DNA of 25,974 nucleotides from DASZHA01 sp035938265 (GTDB lineage Bacteria; Chloroflexota; Dormibacteria; DASZGP01): positions 1-25,974 of the forward strand of contig DASZHA010000041.1 in NCBI GenBank assembly GCA_035938265.1, in the 5' to 3' direction. Numbering within the stretch: position 1 is the stretch's first letter; every line of letters begins with the position of its first letter. This document shows, in pieces, positions 5,875 through 14,801 of the stretch. A program made the position numbers and the translations under genes. Under the pieces are notes generated by a model. The model made no database searches and had not been told where the DNA came from. It saw only the letters and a program-made list of their open reading frames with translations.

Positions 5875-8511
5875 TTAGGGGACGTTGCAGATAACGAAGA
5901 CCGTGACCGACGGAGTCCCCGCCAGCAGACCGCCCGGCTGGGCAACACCAGTCCAGGATGTCGCCGCACCGGGGCCAGTCGCGGGGTTGCCAGCGGCGTC
6001 GGAGGGATAATCGCCGGTTATCGCGGCGGCGCCCAGCAGGCCGTTGCCGCCCGTGATGCTGGTGCCCCCAGCGATGGCCTTCCCGCCGGTGCCGACTCCG
6101 CAAGTCGCGGTGGACTGGCTGTTGGCGGTGTGGGTCACGATCCGGACGTCAGCCGGGCCGGTGGGTCCGGTAGGTCCGGTTGCCCCTGTAGGACCGGTGG
6201 CACCAGTCGGTCCGGTGGCGCCGGTCGGCCCCTGGGGGCCGGCTGGGCCCTGCGGACCCGTGGCGCCGGCGGCACCCGTGGGTCCAGTCGCGCCCGTCGC
6301 CCCGATCGGACCCTGAGGGCCGGTTGGTCCCTGCGGACCTACCGGTCCGGTCGCGCCGGTCGGACCCGTGGCACCGGTTGCGCCAGCGGGGCCCTGGGGG
6401 CCGGCCGGACCCTGGGGACCGGTCGCGCCGGTGGCTCCCGCGGCTCCGGTGGCACCGGTGGGTCCAGCAGGCCCGGTGGCCCCAGCCGGCCCGGCGGCCC
6501 CGGTTGCGCCCGTCGCCCCAGTGGCGCCGGTAGCTCCGGTGGCACCTGTGGCCCCGGTAGCACCCGTGGCACCGGTGGCGCCAGCGGGTCCAGCGGTGCC
6601 GGTAGCGCCGGTTGCTCCAGTGGCGCCAGTAGCGCCGGTGGCCCCGGTTGCGCCCGTCGCCCCAGTAGCGCCGACTGGGCCCTGGGGACCGATCGCACCC
6701 TGCGGTCCGATCGGGCCCTGTGGGCCGGTGGCGCCGGTGGCCCCATCAGCTCCAGCGGGCCCGGTGGCTCCAGCTGGCCCCGTGGCGCCCGTCGCGCCGG
6801 TCGCACCCGCAGCGCCGGTGGCACCTGTGGCTCCGGTAGCCCCCGTGGCGCCGGTTGGGCCGGTGGCCCCGGTAGCACCGGTGGGACCAACTGGGCCCTG
6901 GGGACCCACCGCACCCTGCGGTCCGACTGGGCCCTGCGGGCCGGTCGCTCCGGTCGCGCCCGTGGCTCCAGTGGCGCCTGTCGCTCCAGTAGCCCCCGTG
7001 GCGCCGGCGGCGCCCGTAGGCCCGGTGGCCCCAGTAACGCCCGTTGCCCCGGTAGCGCCAGTTGCACCCGTGGCTCCTGCAGGACCAGCCGGACCCTGCG
7101 GACCCACCGGGCCCTGGGGACCTACCGCACCCTGCGGTCCGACCGGGCCCTGTGCCCCGGTCGCGCCGGTCGCGCCAGTCGCGCCGGTCGCCCCCGCAGG
7201 ACCCTGGGCGCCGGCCGCGCCTGTTGCACCAGTAACACCTGTGGCACCCGTTGGGCCCGTGGCGCCCGTGGCCCCGCTAGCGCCCGTGGCGCCGGCAGGA
7301 CCTGCTGGGCCCTGTGGACCCATCGCACCCTGCGGACCGATCGGGCCTTGTGCGCCCGTCGCGCCCGTCGCACCAGTCGCACCAGCGGGCCCCTGAGCGC
7401 CGGTTGTTCCTTGCGCACCGGTGGCTCCAGCTGGGCCGGTTGCCCCGGTGGCTCCAGTCGCTCCAGTGGCGCCGGTCGCCCCGGTGGCGCCGGTTGGTCC
7501 CGGCGGGCCCTGTGGACCGATCGGACCCTGCGGACCGACGGGCCCCTGCGGACCGGTGGCACCGGTCGCGCCACTAGCCCCCGTCGCGCCCTGGGCACCT
7601 GTGGCTCCCGTGGCACCAGCCGGGCCCTGGGCACCTGTCGCACCTGTGGCACCCGTGGCGCCGGCGGGGCCCGTTGCTCCGGCGGGCCCGGTTGCCCCGG
7701 TAGCGCCCGTTGGGCCGGCTGGGCCAGCGGGCCCAATGGCACCCTGGGGACCGATCGGGCCCTGCGCTCCCGTCGCCCCGGTGGGGCCTGCGGCTCCGGT
7801 GGCCCCGGTGGCGCCGGCGGGTCCGGTGGCACCTGTTGCTCCCGTGGCACCCGTCGCCCCAGTCACACCCGTGGCGCCCGTGGCGCCGCTAGGCCCGGTG
7901 GCGCCCGGCGGACCCGTTGGACCCTGGACGCCAGTGGCTCCCGTCGCGCCGGTCGCGCCCGATGGACCGCTTGGTCCAGTTGGACCCTGGGGGCCGGTCG
8001 GCCCCTGCGGCCCCTGGGGGCCAGTTGCGCCTGTAGTTCCGGCGGGACCCGTGGCCCCAGTCGCTCCGGTGGGACCCGTCGCACCCGTCGGCCCCGCTGG
8101 CCCAGGAGGACCCATTGGACCCAAGGGGCCGATAGGACCCATCGGACCGACCGGTCCACCCGGAGGTCCTGCAGCACCAGTCGGGCCAGCTGCGCCGGTT
8201 GGGCCAGCAGCGCCAGTTGGGCCGGTGGGACCGGGCGCACCGGGAAGGCCATTGGTGCCATTGGCGCCATTGGCTCCCGGCAACCCCTGGGGTCCGGCCG
8301 CGCCGGCGGGAGGTAGGTCTGTCGGCGGCGGGGGCTGGTTGCCATCGTCGTCGGCCATGGCAAGGATCGGGAGGCATGACAGCGTAGCCGCCATCAGGGC
8401 AGCTAGCCCAAGTTGGCGGAGATAGGACGTCCTGGGGCGCGCTTTGACCCGGTTCCGGATCGAACCGATACCCCGTAGCCAAGCACCACCCCAATTGATC
8501 GGGGTGTCCAT
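5875..8511 (-). CDS. Secreted collagen-like (Gly-X-Y repeat) protein
   Basis: 878 residues. A basic N-terminus is followed by a hydrophobic segment (about 34-53, ending LAMA before DDDG) that reads as a signal peptide or membrane anchor, then a Pro-rich spacer. Residues 70-787 are collagen triplets dominated by GAT, GPT, GPQ, GPA and GPV: 718 codons, that is 239 triplets plus one extra Gly at GPPGGPVGP near the start. About ten GPQGP-type blocks punctuate the GAT runs. The last 91 residues form a separate domain with two cysteines (ATCGVG and VICNVP) and conserved-looking Gly-rich turns (KAIAGGTSI), likely a trimerising or surface-binding head. Bacterial collagens form triple helices without hydroxyproline; this one is probably exported. 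The ATG at 8511 has no obvious Shine-Dalgarno. It is divergent from the TPR gene. Confidence 0.85.
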   Translation of the reverse strand: MDTPINWGGAWLRGIGSIRNRVKARPRTSYLRQLGLAALMAATLSCLPILAMADDDGNQPPPPTDLPPAGAAGPQGLPGANGANGTNGLPGAPGPTGPTGAAGPTGAAGPTGAAGPPGGPVGPMGPIGPLGPMGPPGPAGPTGATGPTGATGATGPAGTTGATGPQGPQGPTGPQGPTGPSGPSGATGATGATGVQGPTGPPGATGPSGATGATGVTGATGATGATGATGPAGATGATGAAGPTGATGAQGPIGPQGAIGPAGPAGPTGATGATGPAGATGPAGATGATGATGAQGPAGATGATGAQGATGASGATGATGPQGPVGPQGPIGPQGPPGPTGATGATGATGATGATGATGPAGATGAQGTTGAQGPAGATGATGATGAQGPIGPQGAMGPQGPAGPAGATGASGATGATGPTGATGVTGATGAAGAQGPAGATGATGATGATGAQGPVGPQGAVGPQGPVGPQGPAGPAGATGATGATGATGVTGATGPTGAAGATGATGATGATGATGATGATGPQGPVGPQGAVGPQGPVGPTGATGATGPTGATGATGATGATGAAGATGATGATGPAGATGPAGADGATGATGPQGPIGPQGAIGPQGPVGATGATGATGATGATGATGATGATGTAGPAGATGATGATGATGATGATGATGATGATGAAGPAGATGPAGPTGATGAAGATGATGPQGPAGPQGPAGATGATGPTGATGPVGPQGPTGPQGPIGATGATGPTGAAGATGPQGPAGPQGPTGATGPTGATGPTGATGPTGPTGPADVRIVTHTANSQSTATCGVGTGGKAIAGGTSITGGNGLLGAAAITGDYPSDAAGNPATGPGAATSWTGVAQPGGLLAGTPSVTVFVICNVP
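6151..8304 (-). repeat. Collagen Gly-X-Y coding repeat tract
   Basis: 2154 bp of degenerate 9-bp units encoding Gly-X-Y. The sequence is so GC-rich and periodic that both strands stay open over long stretches; those antisense frames encode Pro-Val-Ala or Gly/Arg-rich products and are artefacts. The tract should be prone to slippage and recombination. Confidence 0.9.
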
Positions 8512-8647
8512 CTGGGCCGCACGCTACACCGCTGCTCTCGCAAAGCAGCGAAGAACTGGGGCACAGTTTGGTAACGATCGAACACGAATAAGTGCCAGCG
8601 GCGGCCGCAGTTCATCCGAAGCGGAATTGATCAGGTCGTCTGGCATA

Positions 8648-9229
8648 ATGCGGCGTGTGAGATGGCGGCGCGCCAAACGACGCCCCTGGTACCTCGCGAG
8701 CACGCTTCTCCTCGTCCTCCTCGCCGTCTCCTGCGGTGGATCGTCGAAATCGGACGCACAGCAGGCTTCGGACGATCTCAACGCCGGCCTCAAGGCCCAG
8801 GTCGATGGCAAAACCCAGGAAGCCATCGACGACTACCACAAGGTGCTGGTTCACGACCCCAGGAACAAGTACGCCTACTACAACCTGGGGCTGATCGAGG
8901 AACAGGCCGGGCGGCCCACGTCGGCCGAGCAGAACTATCGAACCGCCCTGGAGATCGATCCCGAGTTCGAGCCCGCGCTCTTCAACCTGGCCATCATCCG
9001 CACCGGTCCCGCCCCCATGGAGGCGGCCGACATCTACCGCCACGTGATCACGATCCAGCCCAACAACGTCAGTGCTCATCTCAACCTGGGCTACGTCCTG
9101 CGGACGCTGGGACAGAAGACCGAAGCCTCGGCGGAATTCGCCAAAGCCCTTGCGCTCGACCCCTCGATCGCTTCGCGGATTCCTTCCGACGGCTTGGCCA
9201 GCCCTAAGCCCACACCAAAAACCCCCTGA
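8648..9229 (+). CDS. TPR-repeat lipoprotein
   Basis: 193 residues if the ATG at 8648 is used. A basic start (RRVRWRRAKRR) and a hydrophobic stretch precede a lipobox-like LAVSC with Cys29, so a lipidated, extracytoplasmic protein is likely. Residues about 40-180 are tetratricopeptide repeats, visible as YYNLGLIEEQAGR, ALEIDPEFEPALFNLA and AHLNLGYVLRTLGQKTEA with the usual W/L-G-Y-A-P positions, about four units. The tail is Pro/Lys-rich. CATAAT overlaps the ATG (8644-8649); if that is the -10 box, translation would start at GTG 8657, three codons later. TPR lipoproteins serve as scaffolds in envelope complexes; the partner here is unknown, but the membrane protein directly downstream is a candidate. 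Confidence 0.8.
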   Translation: MRRVRWRRAKRRPWYLASTLLLVLLAVSCGGSSKSDAQQASDDLNAGLKAQVDGKTQEAIDDYHKVLVHDPRNKYAYYNLGLIEEQAGRPTSAEQNYRTALEIDPEFEPALFNLAIIRTGPAPMEAADIYRHVITIQPNNVSAHLNLGYVLRTLGQKTEASAEFAKALALDPSIASRIPSDGLASPKPTPKTP

Positions 9230-9294
9230 GTCCCGCCTTCGACCCATCGCAAGACCGGTCCGCCGCCTGGCGCAGCCGGCTGGCGTCGACCTTG

Positions 9295-11589
9295 ATGACG
9301 CGGGGTCACCTGGCCCTGGTGGCCCTGCCGGTGGCCTTCAACCTGGTCGCCCTGCGGGCTGAGACAAACATCGTTCTCACCCCCAACGACAGCACCTTCC
9401 ACTTCAACATGGTCCGCTGGGCTCACCTGGAAATCGGGCGCGGCCACGTTCCATTGGATGGCTGGTTCCCATACCTGAGCCTGGGCAGCAGCCAGTTCCA
9501 CCATTACCAGAGCCTGGCCCACCTGCTCACCGGGTACGTCTCGATGGTCACCGGGAGCAGCGTCGCCTTCTTCTGGGCCCTCTACCTCCTGCTGGCGCTC
9601 TGGCCTATCAGCGTCTACGTCGGTTTCAGGCTGATGGGCTGGGACCGATGGACGGCGGCGGCGTCGGCCCTGATCTCACCCGTCCTGGTCAGCGCCTCCG
9701 GTTACGGCTTCGAGCATTCGAGCTACACGTGGCGGGGCTTGGGCGTCTGGGCCCAGCTGTGGGGCATGTGGCTGCTGCCGCTGGCCTGGGGCCTGAGCTG
9801 GCGCGCGATTCGCGCCAAGCGCTCGCTGGCACTGGGGGCGCTAGGGGTCGCGCTGGTGATCGCGACCCATTTCCTCACAGGCTATATGGCGCTGCTGTCG
9901 ATCGGCGTCTGGATCCTCGCCGCCCCGCGGGAGATCTGGCGGAACCTGTCGCGAGGCCTCCTGGTGGGCGTCGGCGCTCTATTGGCGGCGGCCTGGGTGC
10001 TGGTCCCGCTGCTGGTCGACGCGCGGTGGGCGGGCTTGACGCAGTTCAACCGGGGGACGATCTTCGCCGACTCGTATGGGGCGCCGACCATCCTGGGATG
10101 GCTGGCTTCGGGGCGCGTTTACGACGATGGCAGGCTTCCGGTCGTAAGCCTACTGGTCCTCGTCGGTGTGGTCGTCTGCACCCGCCGATTCCGCCACGAC
10201 GAGAAGGCTCGAGCGGCGCTCGGGGTCTGGGTTCTCAGTCTTGTCATGTGGTTTGGGCGGGCGACATGGGGCGCCACGGTGCAGGTCCTCCCCGGCAGCG
10301 ACGATGTTCAATTCCAACGCTTTGTCAGCGGCGTTCACCTGGCCGGCATCCTGCTGGCCGGGATCGGCGCGGCCTGGCTGGGACGCCGGCTCTTCGACCT
10401 TGCCCGCGCCCGGGTCCCGGCGCTGCGGCCGCTGCCGGCGGTGGCGGGCCTGGTGCTGGTGGCGCTTGTCATAACCGCGCCGGCGTTCAGCCAGGTCAGT
10501 GCCTACGACAGCAGGGGTGGCGAGCTGATCCTGGGGCAGCAGGCAGCAGAGGTTACCGACGGCGCCGACCTCAGCGGGCTCATCGCCCGGGTCAAGCGAC
10601 TGGGCCCGGGCCGGGTCTACGCCGGCCTGCCCTCCAACTGGGGTCGCACGTACGCGATTGGTTCGGTGCCCGTCTACATGGTGCTGGAAGCCAATGACCT
10701 CGACCAGGTCGGGTTCACGCTGCGGACCCAGTCGCTGTCCAGCGACCCGGAGGCCCTGTTCGACGAGGCCAATCCCAACCAGTACGACCTGTTCAACATC
10801 CGCTACCTGCTCCTCCCCAGCGAGCGGAAGCCGGCCGTCCCCGCCTCGGTGATCGCGACCCAGGGCCGGCACACCCTCTGGCAGGTGGCGTCAACCGGCT
10901 ACCTCGAAGTCGTCGACACCGCCGGGCCGCCGATTGCCGCCAACCGAACCAACGTGGGGGTCCAGAGCCTGGCATTCATGGAGTCGTCGCAGCTCGCGGC
11001 GCGGCGCTTCCCCACGATCGCCTTTGATGGCGGAACCGCGGCGGAGCCCACGCTGGCGGCTGGCGACCACCCCGCCACTCCGGCCGGGTCGGTCGACGAG
11101 CAGGCCCCGCACTCAGACCAGGGGGACTTCAGCGGTGTCATCAGCGCCAACCGGCCCGCCGTGGTGCTGCTGAAAGCGACGTTCGACCCGCGCTGGAAGG
11201 TCACGGTGGACGGCATCGACCGCCCGCCGATCATGCTGGCCCCGTCGCTGGTGGGGGTTGCCGTCCCGGCCGGGAGGCATGCGATTTCGTTTCGCTACGA
11301 GCCGTTCCCCAGCTACCCACTCCTGCTGGCGATCGGTTTGCTAACCCTGGCCTTGCTGCAATTTGGCGGCCGATGGCTGCCGGACGTGATCGGCCTGGCG
11401 TCCCGGGCGCTGCCGACGCTGGGGCCAAGGAAGGGCCTAGGGACCGCTCCCGACGCTCTCCGCGGGGGCGCCGATCCGCCGTCTGCTGATCATGGCCAAA
11501 GCGGTGACGACCGCCAGCAGCAGCCCAAGACCAAGCGCAAGCCAAAGCAGGATCAACCACAGCGCGACCCCAAACAGCGCCAGGGGTAG
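9295..11589 (+). CDS. Multi-pass membrane protein, PTPS-related/YfhO-like (GT-C type)
   Basis: 764 residues from ATG 9295 (a TTG lies one codon earlier; no clear ribosome site). The N-terminal half has about a dozen hydrophobic segments. A first extracytoplasmic loop contains NDSTFHFNMVRW and GWFPYLSLGSSQFHHYQSL, and ATHFLTGYMA follows further on. These are features I associate with '6-pyruvoyl-tetrahydropterin synthase related' membrane proteins, which resemble GT-C glycosyltransferases rather than the enzyme. A large extracytoplasmic domain (about 400-670) ends in a YfhO-like beta region with DPRWKVTVDG and VPAGRHAISFRYEP, then a final TM. A role in transfer of sugars or lipid-linked glycans is likely but unproven. 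The last 50 residues (Gln/Lys/Pro-rich) are read opposite a convergent gene and may not be functional. Confidence 0.75.
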   Translation: MTRGHLALVALPVAFNLVALRAETNIVLTPNDSTFHFNMVRWAHLEIGRGHVPLDGWFPYLSLGSSQFHHYQSLAHLLTGYVSMVTGSSVAFFWALYLLLALWPISVYVGFRLMGWDRWTAAASALISPVLVSASGYGFEHSSYTWRGLGVWAQLWGMWLLPLAWGLSWRAIRAKRSLALGALGVALVIATHFLTGYMALLSIGVWILAAPREIWRNLSRGLLVGVGALLAAAWVLVPLLVDARWAGLTQFNRGTIFADSYGAPTILGWLASGRVYDDGRLPVVSLLVLVGVVVCTRRFRHDEKARAALGVWVLSLVMWFGRATWGATVQVLPGSDDVQFQRFVSGVHLAGILLAGIGAAWLGRRLFDLARARVPALRPLPAVAGLVLVALVITAPAFSQVSAYDSRGGELILGQQAAEVTDGADLSGLIARVKRLGPGRVYAGLPSNWGRTYAIGSVPVYMVLEANDLDQVGFTLRTQSLSSDPEALFDEANPNQYDLFNIRYLLLPSERKPAVPASVIATQGRHTLWQVASTGYLEVVDTAGPPIAANRTNVGVQSLAFMESSQLAARRFPTIAFDGGTAAEPTLAAGDHPATPAGSVDEQAPHSDQGDFSGVISANRPAVVLLKATFDPRWKVTVDGIDRPPIMLAPSLVGVAVPAGRHAISFRYEPFPSYPLLLAIGLLTLALLQFGGRWLPDVIGLASRALPTLGPRKGLGTAPDALRGGADPPSADHGQSGDDRQQQPKTKRKPKQDQPQRDPKQRQG

Positions 11590-12534
11590 CTGCGGCTTGC
11601 CCGCCAGGATCGTGCCGGTGTCGCCGACGATGACGCTGTGGGTGGAGTCGGCCTGGAAGATTCCGTCAAGCTCTGTGGTCACACCGGACTTGAGCGCGGT
11701 CCACGTCTTGCCGTCGAAGTAGATGTAGGCGCCCCCGTCTCCGACCGCGGCGCAACGGCTGCTGTCCAGGCAGTGGACACTCGACAGGCCATTGCTGGTG
11801 CCTGAGGGCTGAGTCGCCAGGCTCGAGCCGTTGTAGAAGAGGAGGGTGCTGTCGCCCACGATCCAGCAATGGGACGGGTCGGTGCAGGCCGTGCCTTCCA
11901 GCTCTTCGGTCACCCCCGAGTCAATCGGTTTCCAGCTCCCGTTGCTCAGCACCGTCATGACGCCGGCCTGTCCCGCGGCGACACAATGAGTCGCGTCACC
12001 ACAGGCGACCGTCTCCAGCTCGATCGTCGTCCCTGACGCCTGCGGGGCCCAGGTCTTGCCATCGTAGAAATCGATCAAACCGTTGGTGCCGACGGCCCAG
12101 CAGTGACTGCTGTCCAGGCAGCTGATGCCAAACAGGTTCTGGATGGTGTTCGCGCTCTGCTGAGTCCAGCCGCTGCCGTTGTTGAAGAGGATGGTGCCCG
12201 CGTTGCCGGCGGCCCAGCAATGCGTCGAGTCGACGCAGCTCACGCCGAAGAGGTTCTTGGTGGTGCCTGAGTTCTGGGATGTCCAGCCGCCGTTCTTGTC
12301 ACTGAGGATGGTGCCGGCGGCGCCGACCGCGTAGCAGTTGCCCTGCCCGGCGCATGAGACCCCGATCAGCTCCTGGCCGGTGCCCGACTGCTGCGGGGTA
12401 GCGCTGAGGCCGACAAAGAACTGGAGCAGCAGACCCAGGGCGAGGGCCACCAGCAACAGCGCAATGAGGACGATTTGGGCCCGGCGGGTTGTCGTGCTGA
12501 ACAACACGTCTCGGGCTCCCGGACGTGGTCCCAT
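11437..12534 (-). CDS. Membrane-anchored seven-repeat beta-propeller-like protein
   Basis: 365 residues from ATG 12534. A TM segment at about 19-42 and another near 325-350 bracket seven repeats of about 39 residues. Each repeat has the form (E/N)LxxVSCxDSxHCWAVGxxGTIL...(G/S)WTxQxSGT. Repeats 1-6 carry a Cys pair about seven residues apart (for example SCVDSTHCW), while repeat 7 has lost both (IFQADSTHSV). This resembles BNR/Ycf48-type propellers, and seven units would close one propeller. The likely location is outside the membrane, with disulfides within blades. Function is unknown; such proteins often act as assembly or binding scaffolds. The 3' end overlaps the convergent membrane-protein gene by 153 bp. 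It starts 120 bp from the divergent DUF4097 operon and seems to be leaderless. Confidence 0.75.
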   Translation of the reverse strand: MGPRPGARDVLFSTTTRRAQIVLIALLLVALALGLLLQFFVGLSATPQQSGTGQELIGVSCAGQGNCYAVGAAGTILSDKNGGWTSQNSGTTKNLFGVSCVDSTHCWAAGNAGTILFNNGSGWTQQSANTIQNLFGISCLDSSHCWAVGTNGLIDFYDGKTWAPQASGTTIELETVACGDATHCVAAGQAGVMTVLSNGSWKPIDSGVTEELEGTACTDPSHCWIVGDSTLLFYNGSSLATQPSGTSNGLSSVHCLDSSRCAAVGDGGAYIYFDGKTWTALKSGVTTELDGIFQADSTHSVIVGDTGTILAGKPQLPLALFGVALWLILLWLALGLGLLLAVVTALAMISRRRIGAPAESVGSGP

Positions 12535-12542
12535 TGGCGGAG

Positions 12543-12571
12543 ACTGTGCGGCACAACCGCGGCATTGTCAA
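12543..12571 (-). promoter_or_regulatory. Promoter of the propeller gene, leaderless geometry
   Basis: On the minus strand a perfect TTGACA (12571-12566) is 17 bp from CACAGT (12548-12543). Only eight bases separate the -10 box from the ATG at 12534, so the transcript would begin at or next to the start codon. No Shine-Dalgarno is present, which agrees with a leaderless mRNA. Confidence 0.5.
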
Positions 12572-12616
12572 TGATCCTGGGCAATCCTGAGCAGATTGCC
12601 ATTTTTACTTACGGAC

Positions 12617-12646
12617 TTGACAAAATGACAACACATGGTTTATACA
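12617..12646 (+). promoter_or_regulatory. Promoter of the DUF4097/DUF2089/ABC operon, leaderless geometry
   Basis: Perfect TTGACA (12617-12622), an 18-bp spacer and TATACA (12641-12646). Seven bases later comes the ATG at 12654, so transcription should begin at the A of the start codon. The surrounding sequence is unusually AT-rich for this window. There is no ribosome binding site. Confidence 0.65.
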
Positions 12647-12653
12647 TTGCTTC

Positions 12654-13430
12654 ATGGAAGACGCACGCAGAGAAATTCTCAGCCAGGTGGCCGCCGGCAC
12701 CCTGACTCCGGCTGAAGCCGCCTCCAGGCTCGACGAGGTCGAACGAAGCCAGGCTGACCCTCCCGGCAGGATCCCCACATCCGCGGCAGCGGACATCCGG
12801 GGTGTCCGGGTACGGAGCGATTACGGTCGCATCATCGTCCTAGGGGATGCTTCCGTGGACCAGGCCGTGGTTGAAGGGCCCCATGTGGCCCGCAGTGAGA
12901 ACGGGATCCTGGAAATCGAGACCGACCCCAACTCCGAGGGTGACTTCTGGTTCGGCAGGCGCGACGGAGGCCATTGGTGGGACAGCTTCCGCGGCCCCAC
13001 CGTTACCGTCCGCATGAACCCCCGCCTCGAGGCCTGGATCAACGCCGACGCCGGCAGCGCCACGGTGCGAAACGTCCTCGGTCCCATCCACGCCGAGGTC
13101 CAGGCCGGCTCCCTGGTGCTACAGGGGTTTGCCGGGCCGCTCGACCTGGCCGCGAGCGCCGGCTCGATTCGCGCTGAGGGCAGCCTCAGGGAGGGCAGCT
13201 CCCGGATCCGCTGCGAGATGGGATCAGTTCGTCTTACCCTGTCCCCGGACTCGGACGTCCGCGTCGTTGCTGCCACCGAGATGGGCAAGGTAAACATCGA
13301 CGATGGCACCCAGGCCCGGGGACGCGGGCGCTCCTGGGGTGGGCGCCAAGAGGTGGTCTACGGGTCCGGCACCGCCACCCTCGAGATCGAGTCGCAGATG
13401 GGCTCGATTGTTGTGAGTCGCAGCTCGTGA
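12654..13430 (+). CDS. DUF4097-like beta-helix protein with N-terminal SHOCT-like helical motif
   Basis: 258 residues. The first 30 residues form a short helical hairpin (RREILSQVAAGTLTPAEAAS) of the kind found at the start of YvlB/LiaX-like proteins. After a Pro-containing linker, about residue 45 onward is a repetitive beta structure: successive strands AGSATVRNV, AGSLVLQGF, AGSIRAEGS and MGSVRLTLS, each about 18-20 residues apart, matching the DUF4097 putative adhesin fold. There is no signal peptide or TM. Homologues are linked to envelope-stress control (Lia/YvlB-type), a role inferred here. It is the first gene of a four-gene unit; its stop overlaps the GTG of the DUF2089 gene (GTGA at 13427-13430). 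Confidence 0.8.
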   Translation: MEDARREILSQVAAGTLTPAEAASRLDEVERSQADPPGRIPTSAAADIRGVRVRSDYGRIIVLGDASVDQAVVEGPHVARSENGILEIETDPNSEGDFWFGRRDGGHWWDSFRGPTVTVRMNPRLEAWINADAGSATVRNVLGPIHAEVQAGSLVLQGFAGPLDLAASAGSIRAEGSLREGSSRIRCEMGSVRLTLSPDSDVRVVAATEMGKVNIDDGTQARGRGRSWGGRQEVVYGSGTATLEIESQMGSIVVSRSS

Positions 13431-13795
13431 GTGACCAGCTCCGCACTGCCCCACGTCAGTGCCCGGTGTGCGCCAGCGAGCTGGCCCTCACCAGGCTCAG
13501 CTGCGACTCGTGCCACACCGAGCTCTCCGGTCACTTCCAAGCCTGCGAATTCTGCGCCCTCACCGTCGAGGACCGTGACCTGCTGCGCGTTTTCCTCTCC
13601 TCACGGGGAAACATGAAGGAGCTGGAACGCCACCTCGGGGTCAGTTATCCGACCGCTCGGAGCCGCTTCGATGCGGTCCTGTCACGGCTTGGGATCGAGG
13701 CTCCGGTCCCCGCCAACCCGGCCCGCGTGGAGCTGATGGAAAAGGTTGCTAGCGGCGAGATGAGTGTCGACGACGCTCTCAACGAGCTCGTTTAG
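13427..13795 (+). CDS. DUF2089 zinc-ribbon/HTH protein
   Basis: 122 residues from GTG 13427, overlapping the previous stop by four bases. Two CxxC pairs near the N-terminus (CPVC, CDSC) form a zinc ribbon, followed by a third Cys pair CEFC. Next is the DUF2089 signature: FLSSRGNMKELERHLGVSYP followed by TARSRFDAVL, a helix-turn-helix-like segment. The last 25 residues (RVELMEKVASGEMSVDDALNEL) repeat the helical motif found at the N-terminus of the preceding protein. DUF2089 proteins are considered likely transcriptional regulators; this one plausibly controls its own operon with the DUF4097 protein as partner. That regulatory link is inference. Confidence 0.88.
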   Translation: MSDQLRTAPRQCPVCASELALTRLSCDSCHTELSGHFQACEFCALTVEDRDLLRVFLSSRGNMKELERHLGVSYPTARSRFDAVLSRLGIEAPVPANPARVELMEKVASGEMSVDDALNELV

Positions 13796-13805
13796 GGAGG
13801 CCGCG

Positions 13806-14800
<995 letters not shown>

Positions 14801-14801
<1 letters not shown>

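Noticed and set aside
6151..8304. Regular short repeats that could suggest a CRISPR or satellite array.
   Set aside because: The period is nine bases and keeps the reading frame of a collagen-like protein; there are no fixed repeats with unique spacers.
6130..8425. Very long open frames on the plus strand opposite the collagen-like gene (728, 342 and 334 codons).
   Set aside because: They are complements of Gly-X-Y codons, giving Pro-Val-Ala or Gly/Arg repeats without starts, ribosome sites or domain content.
9292..9294. TTG as start of the YfhO-like membrane protein.
   Set aside because: An ATG follows directly and no ribosome site distinguishes the two; ATG 9295 is the simpler choice.
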